DNA from: Flavihumibacter profundi
Lineage (GTDB): Bacteria > Bacteroidota > Bacteroidia > Chitinophagales > Chitinophagaceae
DNA length: 64,000 nucleotides
Reading direction: 5' to 3'
Assembly: GCF_020076305.1 (NCBI RefSeq)
Contig: NZ_JAIQXE010000002.1
Location: 186,001 to 250,000 of the forward strand
Shown here: one piece after another, positions 36,328 to 46,444 of the stretch
Position numbering within the stretch: position 1 is the first letter of the stretch
How the letters are laid out: each line of letters starts with the position of its first letter
Program-made: the position numbers and the translations under genes
The notes under the pieces: model-generated
What the model saw: the letters and a program-made list of their open reading frames with translations, nothing else
Database searches by the model: none
Told to the model about the DNA's origin: nothing

Positions 36328-38430
36328 ATGAAAAAAACTGATCTCATACATAAACTTAAACAGCTACAAGGCATTTCTGATGAAGAAAGGGCCTACCTCA
36401 TTAATTTGGTAAACACCAAAAAGAAATACGGCCTTGTTTGGGAAGATAAACCCGAGGATATGGAAGAACAACTGCGTGAAAACCTGCCCGTGTTAAAAGA
36501 GGTGAAGGAACGGGCTATCATTAATGGAGAAGAACACCCCAACCATATTTTGATAGAAGGAGATAACCTGCATGCCCTAACCGCACTTACGTTTACACAT
36601 GAAGGTAAGGTTGATGTGATATATATAGATCCGCCTTACAACACAGGGGAAAATGATTTTAAATACAATGACAGTTACGTTGATAAAGAGGATAGTTTCA
36701 GACATAGTAAGTGGCTATCATTTATGAGTAAAAGACTTCAAATAATGAAGCGACTGTTATCAGATAAAGGAGTTGCAATTATTCATATTGATGAAAATGA
36801 ATTTGATGTTTTGTCGCTACTTCTGGAAACCGAGATATTTACTGAGAGAGACTGTTTAGGTTATATAGTCTGGAATAAAAAGAATCCAAAAGGTGATGCA
36901 AAGGAAATAGCCACAATGCATGAATACATTTTTTGTTTTGCGAAGAATAAAACGGAATTTTTAACTCTTGAGAACACGTTAAAAAGACAAAAGCCAAATG
37001 CACTTGAGATATTAAAAAAGGCAAAAACACTTTTTAACAAACTAGGAAAGAAGTCTATTCCAGATGAAGTTAAAGAGGTCATCAAGCCATTTAATTATTC
37101 AAATGAAATCTTAAAAGACTTTGAGGTAGAATATGATCTTCAACTTATAAATAAAGAGTTCCAGTCTTGGATTGATAGACAGGCGGACTTCTCAGAAGGT
37201 GAAAAAGCATATAAATTCATTGATGAAAACGGTGAAGTGTTTCAAACCGTATCAATGGCGTGGCCTAATAAGGAAGAAGCTCCTGCTGATTATTTCATTC
37301 CTCTTATCCATCCAATTAATAACCTGCCTTGTCCTATACCAGAAAGAGGTTGGAGAAATCCTTCCGCTACTATGAAAAACCTTTTAGGCGATAAAGAAGC
37401 AGTCATCCTACCTGGTGGTATGGTTATAAAAGGAGAAATAACCTTTACTATAAATAAGAAAGGGGAAAATAATCAACCGAGAAGAAAATACTTGTTAAGA
37501 AATAACATGTTGGAAAATACCCCGTCAATATTTAATTATGGTGCAAGTGATGATTCCTTTTTTACCTCTATCGGATTAGAATTTCCATATGCAAAGCCTG
37601 TAGAAGTTGCAAAGTATCTGATTTCATCAATTCATCCAAGTCCTAAAGTCATATTAGACTTTTTTGCTGGTTCAGGAACAACATTACATGCTATTCTTGA
37701 GCTGAATAGGGATGGAAAATATCGGCAAGGGATAATTGTCACGAATAACGAGGTTGATGAAAAATCAGAAAAAAAATTGGCTAAGCGAGGTATTGTGAAA
37801 GGGACGCCAGAATATGAAATAGAAGGGATATGTCGAAAAGTTACATATCCGAGAATTTCAAAATTAATAAGTGGTTACACTTCATCAAATGGCGATGTAA
37901 TAGAGGGGCTGCAAAAGGCAAATTTCCGATATTTTAATTGTTCTTTTTTAAATAGGGAGCCCTCCCTCAAGAACAAGAAAGAAATTACCCGCCTGGCTAC
38001 CGAACTACTCTGCATTAAAGAGGATATTTATAGTGAGCAAAAGCAAATAGGTGGTTACCAGTTAAACGCCACTTACGTTCGCTGTTTTCAGCAAGGTCAA
38101 TTATACCTGCTGGTTATTTACGATGAGGATTTAATAGAGCAAATGGTAGAAGTAATACAAAGTGTGGTTACTGCCGATACCGACCGCAACATTCATTTTA
38201 AAGTATATGTATTCAGCAATGGCCAGTATCCCTACACCGAGGAGTTTGAAGAAGTGTTGCCTTACATAACACTTTGTGCCTTGCCTGATGCCATATACAA
38301 GGCATACCAGAATGTACTGCCCAAACGGCAGCGCCAGCAAGTGCCCGAACTGGAAGAACCAACAGCTGAGGATGTTGAAACCAGCTTACAGTATGCTCCT
38401 AACCCTAATTTATTCAACCAAGTCCGATAA
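36328..38430 (+). CDS. mod: Type III restriction-modification methyltransferase Mod
   Basis: About 700 residues. I take the ATG one base after the previous stop; a TTG nine bases earlier is in frame. The beta-class N6-adenine methyltransferase order is visible: motif IV DPPYNTG near residue 101, HSKWLSFMSKRLQIMKRLLSDKGVAIIHIDENE, and motif I LDFFAGSGTT near 444. The middle of the protein is the target-recognition region. It starts in the same operon as rmuC and the glycosylase-like gene and ends five bases before res. Base usage in the recognition region is more AT-rich than in the flanks, as expected from domain shuffling. Confidence 0.9.
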   Translation: MKKTDLIHKLKQLQGISDEERAYLINLVNTKKKYGLVWEDKPEDMEEQLRENLPVLKEVKERAIINGEEHPNHILIEGDNLHALTALTFTHEGKVDVIYIDPPYNTGENDFKYNDSYVDKEDSFRHSKWLSFMSKRLQIMKRLLSDKGVAIIHIDENEFDVLSLLLETEIFTERDCLGYIVWNKKNPKGDAKEIATMHEYIFCFAKNKTEFLTLENTLKRQKPNALEILKKAKTLFNKLGKKSIPDEVKEVIKPFNYSNEILKDFEVEYDLQLINKEFQSWIDRQADFSEGEKAYKFIDENGEVFQTVSMAWPNKEEAPADYFIPLIHPINNLPCPIPERGWRNPSATMKNLLGDKEAVILPGGMVIKGEITFTINKKGENNQPRRKYLLRNNMLENTPSIFNYGASDDSFFTSIGLEFPYAKPVEVAKYLISSIHPSPKVILDFFAGSGTTLHAILELNRDGKYRQGIIVTNNEVDEKSEKKLAKRGIVKGTPEYEIEGICRKVTYPRISKLISGYTSSNGDVIEGLQKANFRYFNCSFLNREPSLKNKKEITRLATELLCIKEDIYSEQKQIGGYQLNATYVRCFQQGQLYLLVIYDEDLIEQMVEVIQSVVTADTDRNIHFKVYVFSNGQYPYTEEFEEVLPYITLCALPDAIYKAYQNVLPKRQRQQVPELEEPTAEDVETSLQYAPNPNLFNQVR

Positions 38431-38435
38431 ATAGC

Positions 38436-40724
38436 ATGATTACATTAAAGCCATACCAACAGGAAGCCGTTGAGGGTTTGGTTAAAGATACCTTCAAATT
38501 ACTGAAAGCACCGGGTGCCCGGCAGAAAATGGTTTTCAAAGCACCAACAGGTGCCGGTAAAACGGTATCAATGGCTGCTTACCTTAATCGCCTATGCGAA
38601 GAATTGCCCGACAAGTTGGATATACCGCAACGGCAGGTAGCTTTTATTTGGATTGCACCGAACCAATTGCATCTGCAAAGTTTTAATGCGTTGAAAAACT
38701 ACTTTGCAGAATTGAGAAGCATTAAGCCTATCCAATTTGAAGATATTACCGATGGCCGCATCAAGCCCAATGAAGTATTGTTTCTCAACTGGCAGTCAGT
38801 TAACAAGGAAGGCAATTTATACATCAAGGAAAATGAAAGTGATAAAACGCTGGTAAGCTATATTAACCAGGCAAGGCTGCACGATACAGAAGTCATTGTG
38901 ATTTTGGATGAGGCACATTTATTTGCTTCAAAAGGCAAGTCTGCTCAGGAATTACTGCAAAAGATTTATGCTAAAATAGAAATTGATGTTTCTGCCACAC
39001 CACTTTACACTTCCGATTATGGCTACACCATTAAGCGTGGCGATGTGGTGGAAGCAGAAATGATTAAGCAAGGTGTTGTTCTGAATCCCAAACTGGATGC
39101 TCATAACCAGCAAGGCCGTTCTTTGGAACAAGTGCTCATGGAATTGGCGCTGAAAAAGAAAGAGGAGCTTGCAGCAGCTTATAAAAAGCTGGGGTTAAAT
39201 ATCAAGCCTCTTTTGCTGATTCAATTGCCCAATGACTCCAAAACAGAAAGTGTACGAGATATTCAAATCAAAGAAGAAGTAACCACCTGGCTTGATGTAA
39301 AAGGCATTACAACCAAGAATAACCGATTGGCAGTTTGGCTTAGCAATGAAAAAACCAATCTGGAGGACATTGAAAAGCCCGATAGCATGGTAGATGTGCT
39401 GTTGTTTAAGCAAGCCATTTCATTAGGGTGGGATTGTCCCCGTGCAGCAGTGCTGTTAATATTCCGTGAAATACAGCAGGAAACCTTCACTATTCAAACC
39501 GTAGGTCGCATTCTGCGTATGCCAGAGCAAAAGCATTATCCTGATGCTGCACTCAATTACGGATATGTGTACACAGATTTGAGTAAAGACCAGATCATTA
39601 TTGTGCAGGACGATATGGATTACATTGTGCAGAACAAAGCCATTCGTATTCAGCATTACAATCCAGTAGCTTTAAAATCCTACTACATCAACACCCGTCT
39701 TACCCGTAATCGTTTAGGGTCTAAGTTCCGCAAATGTTTGTACGAGGCTGCTGAAGAGTTTTTTGGGGTAACCCTTGATATTGAAAAATCAGGTGCAGAA
39801 GGTTTATATCACTACAATGCAAATAAGCTGAAATCGATGTTTATTGAATTGGATGTAAACAATATCGAAATCAAAATACCTAAAGATGTGCAATTGGTTG
39901 TGGAGGTGGGAGCTACTCAGGTTCACGACATGGAAAAGTTTGCCAAAACACAGTCAGAATTGGACATTCTGTTCCGGCAGTTCTGCCGTAACAATACGGG
40001 CAGTTATGCAAAGATTGACTCTACTCCTGTTTTGGAATTAGCCCTGAAGATGTTCTTTGAAGAATACTTATCCATGAACGAATTTGCCGCAGTTAAAATA
40101 AATTTGTTTGAGCAAAACAAACCACGTTTCATTGAGGTGATAGACCGGGCATTGGAAAAACACGAAGCACTGTTACAGCAAAAGGCAGCCCAAGCAACCA
40201 AGCAAATTGAAGAAAATGAATGGGATGTGCCGCCAGAAAAGATTTACAATGATAACTATACTGAAAAGGCTGCCGCAACACATGCTTTAGAGCCTTTTTA
40301 CGAATACAAATCAGCAAGTACTCCTGAAAAACAATTTGTGGCATTTCTTGAAAATCATAAACAGCACATTGAATGGTGGTATAAAAACGGAGATAAGAAT
40401 AAAGAGGATTTTGCTGTTACTTATGAAGACAGAGAAATGGTTACCCGGGGCTTTTATGTTGATTTTGTTATTAAACTAAAGAATGGCCCCGTTGCATTAT
40501 TTGATACCAAGACACTGGATTCAGATCCTGAGTTTTGTAATAAGCACAATGCATTGCACCAATACATTTCAACACAAAGCACAATAGGCAAAAATTTATT
40601 GGGGGGTATCATTGTGCCAAAGGGTGAAGGCGTTTGGAAGTACTGCGATAACAAAATAACCAGTGCAAGGGATACAACAGGATGGATTTCCTTCGATCCT
40701 GCATTGGTAAATAAAACTGTATAA
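38436..40724 (+). CDS. res: Type III restriction subunit Res
   Basis: 762 residues, superfamily 2 helicase-nuclease. Walker A is APTGAGKT (residues 36-43), motif II ILDEAHLF, motif III DVSATPLY, and motif VI QTVGRILRMPEQ. The phrase ISLGWDCPRAAVLLIFRE is typical of type III Res. The C-terminal nuclease is seen as RGFYVDFVIKLKNGPVALFDTKT, a PD-(D/E)xK site with Asp, Asp and Lys. It needs Mod for DNA recognition. Its stop lies three bases before a small gene and the following ATPases, so those are likely one functional unit. Confidence 0.9.
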   Translation: MITLKPYQQEAVEGLVKDTFKLLKAPGARQKMVFKAPTGAGKTVSMAAYLNRLCEELPDKLDIPQRQVAFIWIAPNQLHLQSFNALKNYFAELRSIKPIQFEDITDGRIKPNEVLFLNWQSVNKEGNLYIKENESDKTLVSYINQARLHDTEVIVILDEAHLFASKGKSAQELLQKIYAKIEIDVSATPLYTSDYGYTIKRGDVVEAEMIKQGVVLNPKLDAHNQQGRSLEQVLMELALKKKEELAAAYKKLGLNIKPLLLIQLPNDSKTESVRDIQIKEEVTTWLDVKGITTKNNRLAVWLSNEKTNLEDIEKPDSMVDVLLFKQAISLGWDCPRAAVLLIFREIQQETFTIQTVGRILRMPEQKHYPDAALNYGYVYTDLSKDQIIIVQDDMDYIVQNKAIRIQHYNPVALKSYYINTRLTRNRLGSKFRKCLYEAAEEFFGVTLDIEKSGAEGLYHYNANKLKSMFIELDVNNIEIKIPKDVQLVVEVGATQVHDMEKFAKTQSELDILFRQFCRNNTGSYAKIDSTPVLELALKMFFEEYLSMNEFAAVKINLFEQNKPRFIEVIDRALEKHEALLQQKAAQATKQIEENEWDVPPEKIYNDNYTEKAAATHALEPFYEYKSASTPEKQFVAFLENHKQHIEWWYKNGDKNKEDFAVTYEDREMVTRGFYVDFVIKLKNGPVALFDTKTLDSDPEFCNKHNALHQYISTQSTIGKNLLGGIIVPKGEGVWKYCDNKITSARDTTGWISFDPALVNKTV

Positions 40725-40727
40725 ATC

Positions 40728-40946
40728 ATGGCAAAAAAAGGATTAGACACCACATTCGTTCACTATGGCATCCGTAAGGAAGACATGGACTTAATTGAAG
40801 TGCTTTGTACCGAACACAAACTCGACTTTGATTGGGTAAAAGAAGACCTGCTAAAGGAGTTTCACGAAAAGAAAATCCGCAACCAGGAAATGGATGAGAA
40901 AGCCATTGAAAAGATAATTGATAAAGCACTGCTTAAAATAAAATAA
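40728..40946 (+). CDS. Small modification-system-associated protein
   Basis: 72 residues, highly charged and helical (MAKKGLDTTFVHYGIRKEDMDLIEVLC to KAIEKIIDKALLKIK). Three bases separate it from res and five from the DndD-like gene, so it is clearly part of the operon. Small proteins of this size next to DndD-like ATPases are commonly labelled DNA modification system-associated small protein; I believe this is one, on context and general look. It may be an adaptor between Res and the ATPases. No catalytic motif. Confidence 0.6.
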   Translation: MAKKGLDTTFVHYGIRKEDMDLIEVLCTEHKLDFDWVKEDLLKEFHEKKIRNQEMDEKAIEKIIDKALLKIK

Positions 40947-40951
40947 CTGCT

Positions 40952-42952
40952 ATGCTGATAAAACGGATAAAAGCAAAAAATTTCAAAACCTATCTTAACC
41001 TCGATTTAGATATATCGGTTGAGCAGGATAGGCCTATCATTTTAATTGGCGGTGCAAATGGTGGCGGCAAAACCACTTTGTTTGAAGCTATTTATGGTGC
41101 TTTGTATGGCTTACACATCAATACAGCAAAACAATTCAATGAATTGTTGAATGCAGGTGCCTTAGGAAAGGAAGAAGAAAAGATTTTATTAGAGCTTCAT
41201 TTTACAGGTAAAGTATTGAATGAGGAACAGCAATATGTATTGACCCGAACTTACATGTTGAATCCTTCAGGTAATCCGGTTGAAAGTGTAAAGCTCAACA
41301 TGAACGGAACCATCTTTGTATATGGCACTGCCACCCCACCTGCCCAGCGTGCAGAGCAGGAAGCACAGGTAAACAAAATAATCAAGGCCAATCTCCCTCA
41401 GGAGCTAAGTCGCTATTTTCTTTTTGATGCAATGGAGGCAGGAAACCTGTTGAAGGAAGACCAGTTGAACAGGGTTATTAAAGAGAACATTGAGAATGTT
41501 ATGGGATTCAATAAGTATATGCAAATGAGTAAAAGTGCCGAGTCGCTTTTTCAGGCATATACTGCTCAGCGGTTAAATGTCGAAAAGGAGAAGCTGGAAT
41601 ATTTGCAGTTGGTGGACGAAAAGAAAAAGCATCAGGAAACTCTGGCAAATTATGAAACGCAATTGCAGGATGCCTTGCAATACGCTGTATCAAACAAAGA
41701 ACTATACGATAATCTTAAAAGTGGCTTAAACCAGGAAATCACCATTAAGAATAAAATTGAGCAAACCAAGTTACAGATTGAAAACATCCATAAAAAAGAG
41801 GGTATTTACCGGGATGAGTTAGATGAGTTTGTGAAAGAGATGGAGTTAAATGTTTGCCTTCCAAAATTGATTGAGGCAGTCAAATCAGAAATTAACCTCA
41901 TCCTTAAAGTTAAAAGTGAACAGGAACAAAAGCAGAACAGCAATATTCTGCCAGAGCAAATTGAAGCCATCAGTAAAACTATTGTTCAGTATTTGAAGGA
42001 AAACAATTTATTACTCAAGGAAATAACAGTACCTGAATTGGTGGATTATGTAATGGCCTCCTCAACCAAAGTGCAAACCAATGACCAATATGCGTTTTTG
42101 GAATTTTCGGAAGTAAAGGCTTTAGAAGGCTTATTGAATACCAAGACCAGTAATGTGTTCCCATCATTAAATCAGCAGCAGGTTGAATTGAATGTTTCCC
42201 TGAATCAAATTCCTATGCTCGAAACACAAATTGAGAACATGAAGGCTCAAATTACGGGCAGAGATTATGTGTTACTGAAGGCATACGAGGATAATGAAAA
42301 CAACATCAAGAAACTGGAAATAGCTATTGCTGATACAAAAGCAGAAATAGTTAAAATAGAAAAAAGGTTACATCAATTCGATATTCAAACAAGTCAGGAA
42401 CCTGACCCCAAATATGAAGCACTCGGTAAGCTGAAATTGTTTTTTGAAGATGTAGCCAACCGTTTGCTGAAGGTGAAAAAGCAGCAGATAGAGCTAAAGA
42501 TGAAGCAAGATTTGAATATCAACCTGGCAGCCTACAGGGATGTCATTGATAGAGTTGAACTATCAGAAAATCTGAAAGATTTAACATTCAAAATATTTCA
42601 TAAAGCAGGTAATGAAATTTATCTAAGCCAATTAAATACAGCATCAAAGCAAGTGGTTATTCAAGTTCTCCTGAAATCTCTGCATGAGTTTGGCGATTAC
42701 GACCCACCAGTAATGATTGATACTGTAATGGGTGTATTGGACGAAACAAGTCGTGCTATTGTCCTGGAAAATTATTTCCCTGATTTATCGCAGCAAACCA
42801 TACTGTTGAGTTCTGACAGTGAGATACGCATTGGCAAAGACCTTGAAAAAATAGAACCCTTCATTTCCAAGTCGTTCACTTTACAACGTGATAGAGAAAG
42901 GCAGTTGACAGATGTTACAGATGGTTATTTTGGTATAACATTAAAAGATTAA
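40952..42952 (+). CDS. DndD-like SMC/Rad50-type ATPase
   Basis: 666 residues. N-terminal MLIKRIKAKNFKTYLNLDLD and Walker A GGANGGGKT (K40) are followed by YFLFDAMEAGNLLKEDQLNRVIKENIENVMG, which parallels the FFFDGE and following helix of DndD. A long coiled-coil hairpin (about 215-520) and a C-terminal ATPase half with LNTASKQVVIQVLL and PPVMIDTVMGVLDETSR (Walker B) complete the ABC fold. DndD supplies ATPase activity to phosphorothioate modification systems, but the sulfurtransferase and cysteine desulfurase partners (DndC, DndA) are absent here. It is tightly spaced with both neighbours. Confidence 0.75.
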   Translation: MLIKRIKAKNFKTYLNLDLDISVEQDRPIILIGGANGGGKTTLFEAIYGALYGLHINTAKQFNELLNAGALGKEEEKILLELHFTGKVLNEEQQYVLTRTYMLNPSGNPVESVKLNMNGTIFVYGTATPPAQRAEQEAQVNKIIKANLPQELSRYFLFDAMEAGNLLKEDQLNRVIKENIENVMGFNKYMQMSKSAESLFQAYTAQRLNVEKEKLEYLQLVDEKKKHQETLANYETQLQDALQYAVSNKELYDNLKSGLNQEITIKNKIEQTKLQIENIHKKEGIYRDELDEFVKEMELNVCLPKLIEAVKSEINLILKVKSEQEQKQNSNILPEQIEAISKTIVQYLKENNLLLKEITVPELVDYVMASSTKVQTNDQYAFLEFSEVKALEGLLNTKTSNVFPSLNQQQVELNVSLNQIPMLETQIENMKAQITGRDYVLLKAYEDNENNIKKLEIAIADTKAEIVKIEKRLHQFDIQTSQEPDPKYEALGKLKLFFEDVANRLLKVKKQQIELKMKQDLNINLAAYRDVIDRVELSENLKDLTFKIFHKAGNEIYLSQLNTASKQVVIQVLLKSLHEFGDYDPPVMIDTVMGVLDETSRAIVLENYFPDLSQQTILLSSDSEIRIGKDLEKIEPFISKSFTLQRDRERQLTDVTDGYFGITLKD

Positions 42953-42955
42953 GAA

Positions 42956-44551
42956 ATGAGTGTAATAAACTTACAGAATATAAGACAGGCAGAGGGTTTA
43001 TTGGAGGAACTCCACGAAATCCGTAACAAAATTGAACAGCGGATAAACCTTGAAAAATACTCCAAAACTCAAAAGCCGGTTTCTCTGAACGGAAATAAGA
43101 TTATGCGTATTTGCTTATTAGCTGGTCTTTCCAATAAAGAGCAACGGGAATTAAATTCGATTGAACAAATTCAGCTCTCAAAGACAAGCAATAGGATTTT
43201 TGAAACCCTTTTTACACTACATAACCTTGGGAATGCTTATTCAGCCTTATTGAAAATGCGATATCATGGATTGCCGGTTGATTGGGAAAATGTAGTTCTG
43301 AAGAGTAAAATCATTAATGCTGAGATACAGAGAGGAAAAGATGTTTTACTGAAAGATGATGTTTTGGAAGATTGGTTACTAAACGCCACAACATCAGCAA
43401 GAGGCGGCAAGGCAGGTGCCATTCCTTTCCTCAATTTGAATATTGGCACTTACGAAGATGACATTCCGGCAACCATAAATCTGAATGGCAGAGATATTCC
43501 GAATACGCAAATATTGGTTGCAGGTACAACAGGTTCCGGAAAGTCCAATTTATTGGCCGTGCTTCTAAACGAGATTAGGACACTTTCCATTGAAAGTGCG
43601 TATCCTGTAAATTTCCTGTTGTTTGATTATAAAGGCGAATTTTCAGACCCGGCAAACAACTCATGGCTTTCCCTTTTTGAAGCTGATAGAACTGCCATAC
43701 TCGATCCTATTCTATCGCCTTTGCCATTTACCCCCTTTAAAGACTTCACGAGTAAAGCACAGAATGAAATTAACCTTTACTCAACTGAATTGGCAAATGC
43801 ACTTTGTGCAATTGACAGAGCATCCATTAGTGCCAATATGAGTAACCGGCTTTCTGAAGCCATCATTAATTCATATAAGCGTACTTCTAACTTGCCCGTA
43901 ACATTTGAAATTATTTTAAAGGAATACACGGCACTACAGGTTGAGAAGGACAGGCAAAAAGATGATAGTGTAAAGTCGGTGCTAAAACAGTTGATACGTA
44001 ACAACTTGTTTGCCACAGAAGACAGGATAGACCTGATTAAAGATAGCTATATCGTAAAGATGGATTCTTTTCCAAAAGACGGTCCCATTGCAAAGGCAAT
44101 CGTGTACTTCATTGTATCTAAACTCAATACAATTTATGAAAAGCTGGCAAAGCAGGCTGTTGATGAAGACTGTGTTGAATTGAGACATTTTACCATTATT
44201 GATGAAGCGCACTACATGCTTGGTTTTGACAACAAACCACTTCGTGATCTAATTGCAGTAGGCAGAAACAAAGGTTTGAGCATTATTCTGGCAACGCAAA
44301 ACATGGATAGTTACAAGAGTGAGTATTTTGATTTCTATGCGAATGCTCAATATCCCCTAATCATGAAACAGCAGTCTATTAATGATGGAGTAATAAAAGA
44401 TTTGTTTGGCGTTTCAGGCAACGAATTTCAGGAAATCAAACAAGCTATTGCAGGTTTGCAAAAAGGTGAGCTCATCATAAAAAATCCTACAGCAATTGCT
44501 TTGGGAATGGGCAAAAAATACAAGAAAATCAAAGTAAGACACCTGATTTAA
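42956..44551 (+). CDS. HerA/FtsK-like ATPase with a DndE-like N-terminal domain
   Basis: 531 residues. Residues about 40-130 (NGNKIMRICLLAGLSNKEQREL, FETLFTLHNLGNAYSALLKMR, IINAEIQRGKDVLL) follow the helix order of DndE, which has a LCRIAFCLSL-type helix and a HINRGV-like end. The HerA domain has Walker A GTTGSGKS with K196 and Walker B HFTIIDEAHYM, then LRDLIAVGRNKGLSIILATQN. A fused DndE-HerA ATPase beside a DndD-like gene implies a DNA-translocating motor coupled to the type III enzymes. The DndE resemblance is by eye and less sure than the HerA call. Confidence 0.7.
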   Translation: MSVINLQNIRQAEGLLEELHEIRNKIEQRINLEKYSKTQKPVSLNGNKIMRICLLAGLSNKEQRELNSIEQIQLSKTSNRIFETLFTLHNLGNAYSALLKMRYHGLPVDWENVVLKSKIINAEIQRGKDVLLKDDVLEDWLLNATTSARGGKAGAIPFLNLNIGTYEDDIPATINLNGRDIPNTQILVAGTTGSGKSNLLAVLLNEIRTLSIESAYPVNFLLFDYKGEFSDPANNSWLSLFEADRTAILDPILSPLPFTPFKDFTSKAQNEINLYSTELANALCAIDRASISANMSNRLSEAIINSYKRTSNLPVTFEIILKEYTALQVEKDRQKDDSVKSVLKQLIRNNLFATEDRIDLIKDSYIVKMDSFPKDGPIAKAIVYFIVSKLNTIYEKLAKQAVDEDCVELRHFTIIDEAHYMLGFDNKPLRDLIAVGRNKGLSIILATQNMDSYKSEYFDFYANAQYPLIMKQQSINDGVIKDLFGVSGNEFQEIKQAIAGLQKGELIIKNPTAIALGMGKKYKKIKVRHLI

Positions 44552-44570
44552 GAACGACAATGTAAAACTT

Positions 44571-44768
44571 ATGCAGCAGATTCAACTCAATATTATCCCA
44601 TTCAAACCTTTAGTAGATAACCAAACCTTTGCTTTCTATGACGAGAAGCAGAAGGGGTTTGCTCCTATCTATTGGGATAAATTGTTTGAATCGTTGCCCG
44701 AAGGCAGTGAAGCCAAATACAAAAATTATTACAATGATTTTCAACCCGCCAGACAGGGTGTCATTTAG
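44571..44768 (+). CDS. Short ORF, possibly a truncated gene
   Basis: 65 residues starting 19 bp after the HerA-like gene. The first half (IQLNIIPFKPLVDNQTFAFYDEKQKGFAPIYW) reads like the N-terminus of a longer protein and ends abruptly after PARQGVI. The downstream DNA shows no continuation in any frame and the next genes are on the opposite strand, so a deletion may have removed the rest. Family not recognised. Confidence 0.4.
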   Translation: MQQIQLNIIPFKPLVDNQTFAFYDEKQKGFAPIYWDKLFESLPEGSEAKYKNYYNDFQPARQGVI

Positions 44769-44820
44769 CCCCATCCTGAATTTCAAGTGTTCGTATTTGT
44801 TTTAATTTGCCTGAATAAAA

Positions 44821-45510
44821 TTAAATTGGAATTAGCATACATTTTCCTTGAAATAAATATTCAAAAAGAGGCGCCCCCATTGAATTTCCCATCCAATAAT
44901 TTTCAACTTGTTGATTCGCTTGTTTAATTGTAAATTTTGAAGGAATTGTGTCAAGCCAATTCATATCTGCTTTAAATAATGAATTTATTTCAAGCAGTTT
45001 AACTTCACAAATTGTTCCTATTCTTATATGGTTATTAATATAATATTTGCAACTCTCAATATTGTCAAATAAGAAGAATGATTTTTGTCGACTAGGCTTG
45101 TCCGGGTAATTTAGAAGGCGAATGTCTTCTAAAATATGTTCCCATAAATAATATCCTTTTTCAAAAAATGAAATACCAATTTTGTCAATTTTTTCAACAA
45201 GAAAAATTAAATCACTTTCTTCTATAAATAAATTCCTATGATTAATATTTTGGGTTAACTGTAGAATTTCAAATACACCGTTATTTGATCTTGGCAAATT
45301 TCTTAAATACTCATTGCCAAACATTGCCAGATTATTGTTTAAAGTAAAGTAAAAATCGAATGGGAGGTCAAGTTCTTTGGATGATTGAATAATGCAGTTT
45401 AAAAATTCAAAATGCCTGTCTTTATCGACTAGCGTCAAACTATAGTTTGTGGTTTTAGTGTCAATTATAACATCTGAAGATAAACTTTCAACAACTTTAA
45501 AATATTTCAT
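44821..45510 (-). CDS. Hypothetical protein, possibly DUF2441/ART-like
   Basis: 229 residues from the ATG at 45510 (MKYFKVVES); a longer frame to 45585 adds an unconvincing N-terminus. It has the order Tyr-x-x-Trp-Glu segment (YYLWEHILEDIRLLNYPDKPSRQKSFFLFD), an Asp-containing strand, and a terminal YWMGNSMGAPLFEYLFQGKCMLIPI. This resembles DUF2441-type proteins, which may have an ADP-ribosyltransferase-like fold; the resemblance is weak. It is AT-rich and convergent with the preceding operon. Placed beside a nuclease-like gene, a defence or toxin role is possible but unproven. Confidence 0.5.
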   Translation of the reverse strand: MKYFKVVESLSSDVIIDTKTTNYSLTLVDKDRHFEFLNCIIQSSKELDLPFDFYFTLNNNLAMFGNEYLRNLPRSNNGVFEILQLTQNINHRNLFIEESDLIFLVEKIDKIGISFFEKGYYLWEHILEDIRLLNYPDKPSRQKSFFLFDNIESCKYYINNHIRIGTICEVKLLEINSLFKADMNWLDTIPSKFTIKQANQQVENYWMGNSMGAPLFEYLFQGKCMLIPI

Positions 45511-45832
45511 TTGTTTATTTTTCGCAGGGTCTAATATGATTATGTAGTCAACAATCAGTAATAAAGAACTTTTTGCATTTAACAATACAGAGAATATGGC
45601 AACAAGGATGCATAATATTTGGCACCAATGAATACAGGACCAGAGAAAATATTGTCAGTATTTAGTTCTGAGAAAATGGATTGCCGGTTTTATAATCGAT
45701 AGCAATTTCCAGTTAAGTTAATAACCGCACACCTATTGTGTAGTCGATCCTGTAATGCAGCGGGTAAAACTTCATCATTTAACATCTACACGTTAGAGTT
45801 TTTTGGGGAGGTCAGGGGAAGCCAAATGTATT

Positions 45833-46444
45833 TTATACGGATTCAAAAAACTGAATCGCAAATTTGCAGAATTCAATTATTATTTCTTTGTCAACATCAA
45901 ATTCCTTCCTTGATCCCAGGTAATTGTTAGACTTTTCATGGATTTCTTTACCCTCTAGTAGTTCTTCAACTGTAATACATTTAATATGCTTTTTTGAGAC
46001 TAAAACAATATAAGCATTTGTATAAGGATAATTTTTAGCCAGGTCTTTTTGCGAAAAGCACCCATTCGCGCGAAACTTTACTTCTATGAAATGAACATCT
46101 TTTGTGTTTGGATTCTGAATTACAAAATCTGGCATTCGCTTAATATCTTCTGCAACATCAGAGCGAACTCCTTTCAATAATTCCATTATTCCAGGTATTG
46201 TATTTTCCATTCCATACCTAAAAACATTATAACCTAAACTTAAAAACAATTCCTGAATTAAGGTTTCCGCAATTCTTCCTTTTATCATGCCATAGCGAAA
46301 ATTTCTATCACGTTCAGATAATCCTGAATTGTTGGCAGAAGGAACGGATACTTCAGATTTTCCATCCAATTGTCCTGTAAAGCATTTGGAACATAACCCA
46401 CCATTGTATTTAGTATAGGAACCGCAAGCTGAACATTCTGCCAT
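45833..46444 (-). CDS. Zinc-ribbon protein with PD-(D/E)xK nuclease-like core
   Basis: 203 residues. An N-terminal zinc-ribbon CSACGSYTKYNGGLCSKC (4-21, four Cys in CxxC pairs) is followed by a restriction-endonuclease-like fold: KGRIAETLIQELFLSLGYNVFRYG, then MPDFVIQNP and VHFIEVKFRANG, giving Glu, Asp and Glu-x-Lys at the positions of a metal nuclease site. Such proteins may bind and cut DNA as part of restriction islands. It lies alone on the minus strand with about 250 bp on its 3' side. The substrate is unknown. Confidence 0.65.
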   Translation of the reverse strand: MAECSACGSYTKYNGGLCSKCFTGQLDGKSEVSVPSANNSGLSERDRNFRYGMIKGRIAETLIQELFLSLGYNVFRYGMENTIPGIMELLKGVRSDVAEDIKRMPDFVIQNPNTKDVHFIEVKFRANGCFSQKDLAKNYPYTNAYIVLVSKKHIKCITVEELLEGKEIHEKSNNYLGSRKEFDVDKEIIIEFCKFAIQFFESV

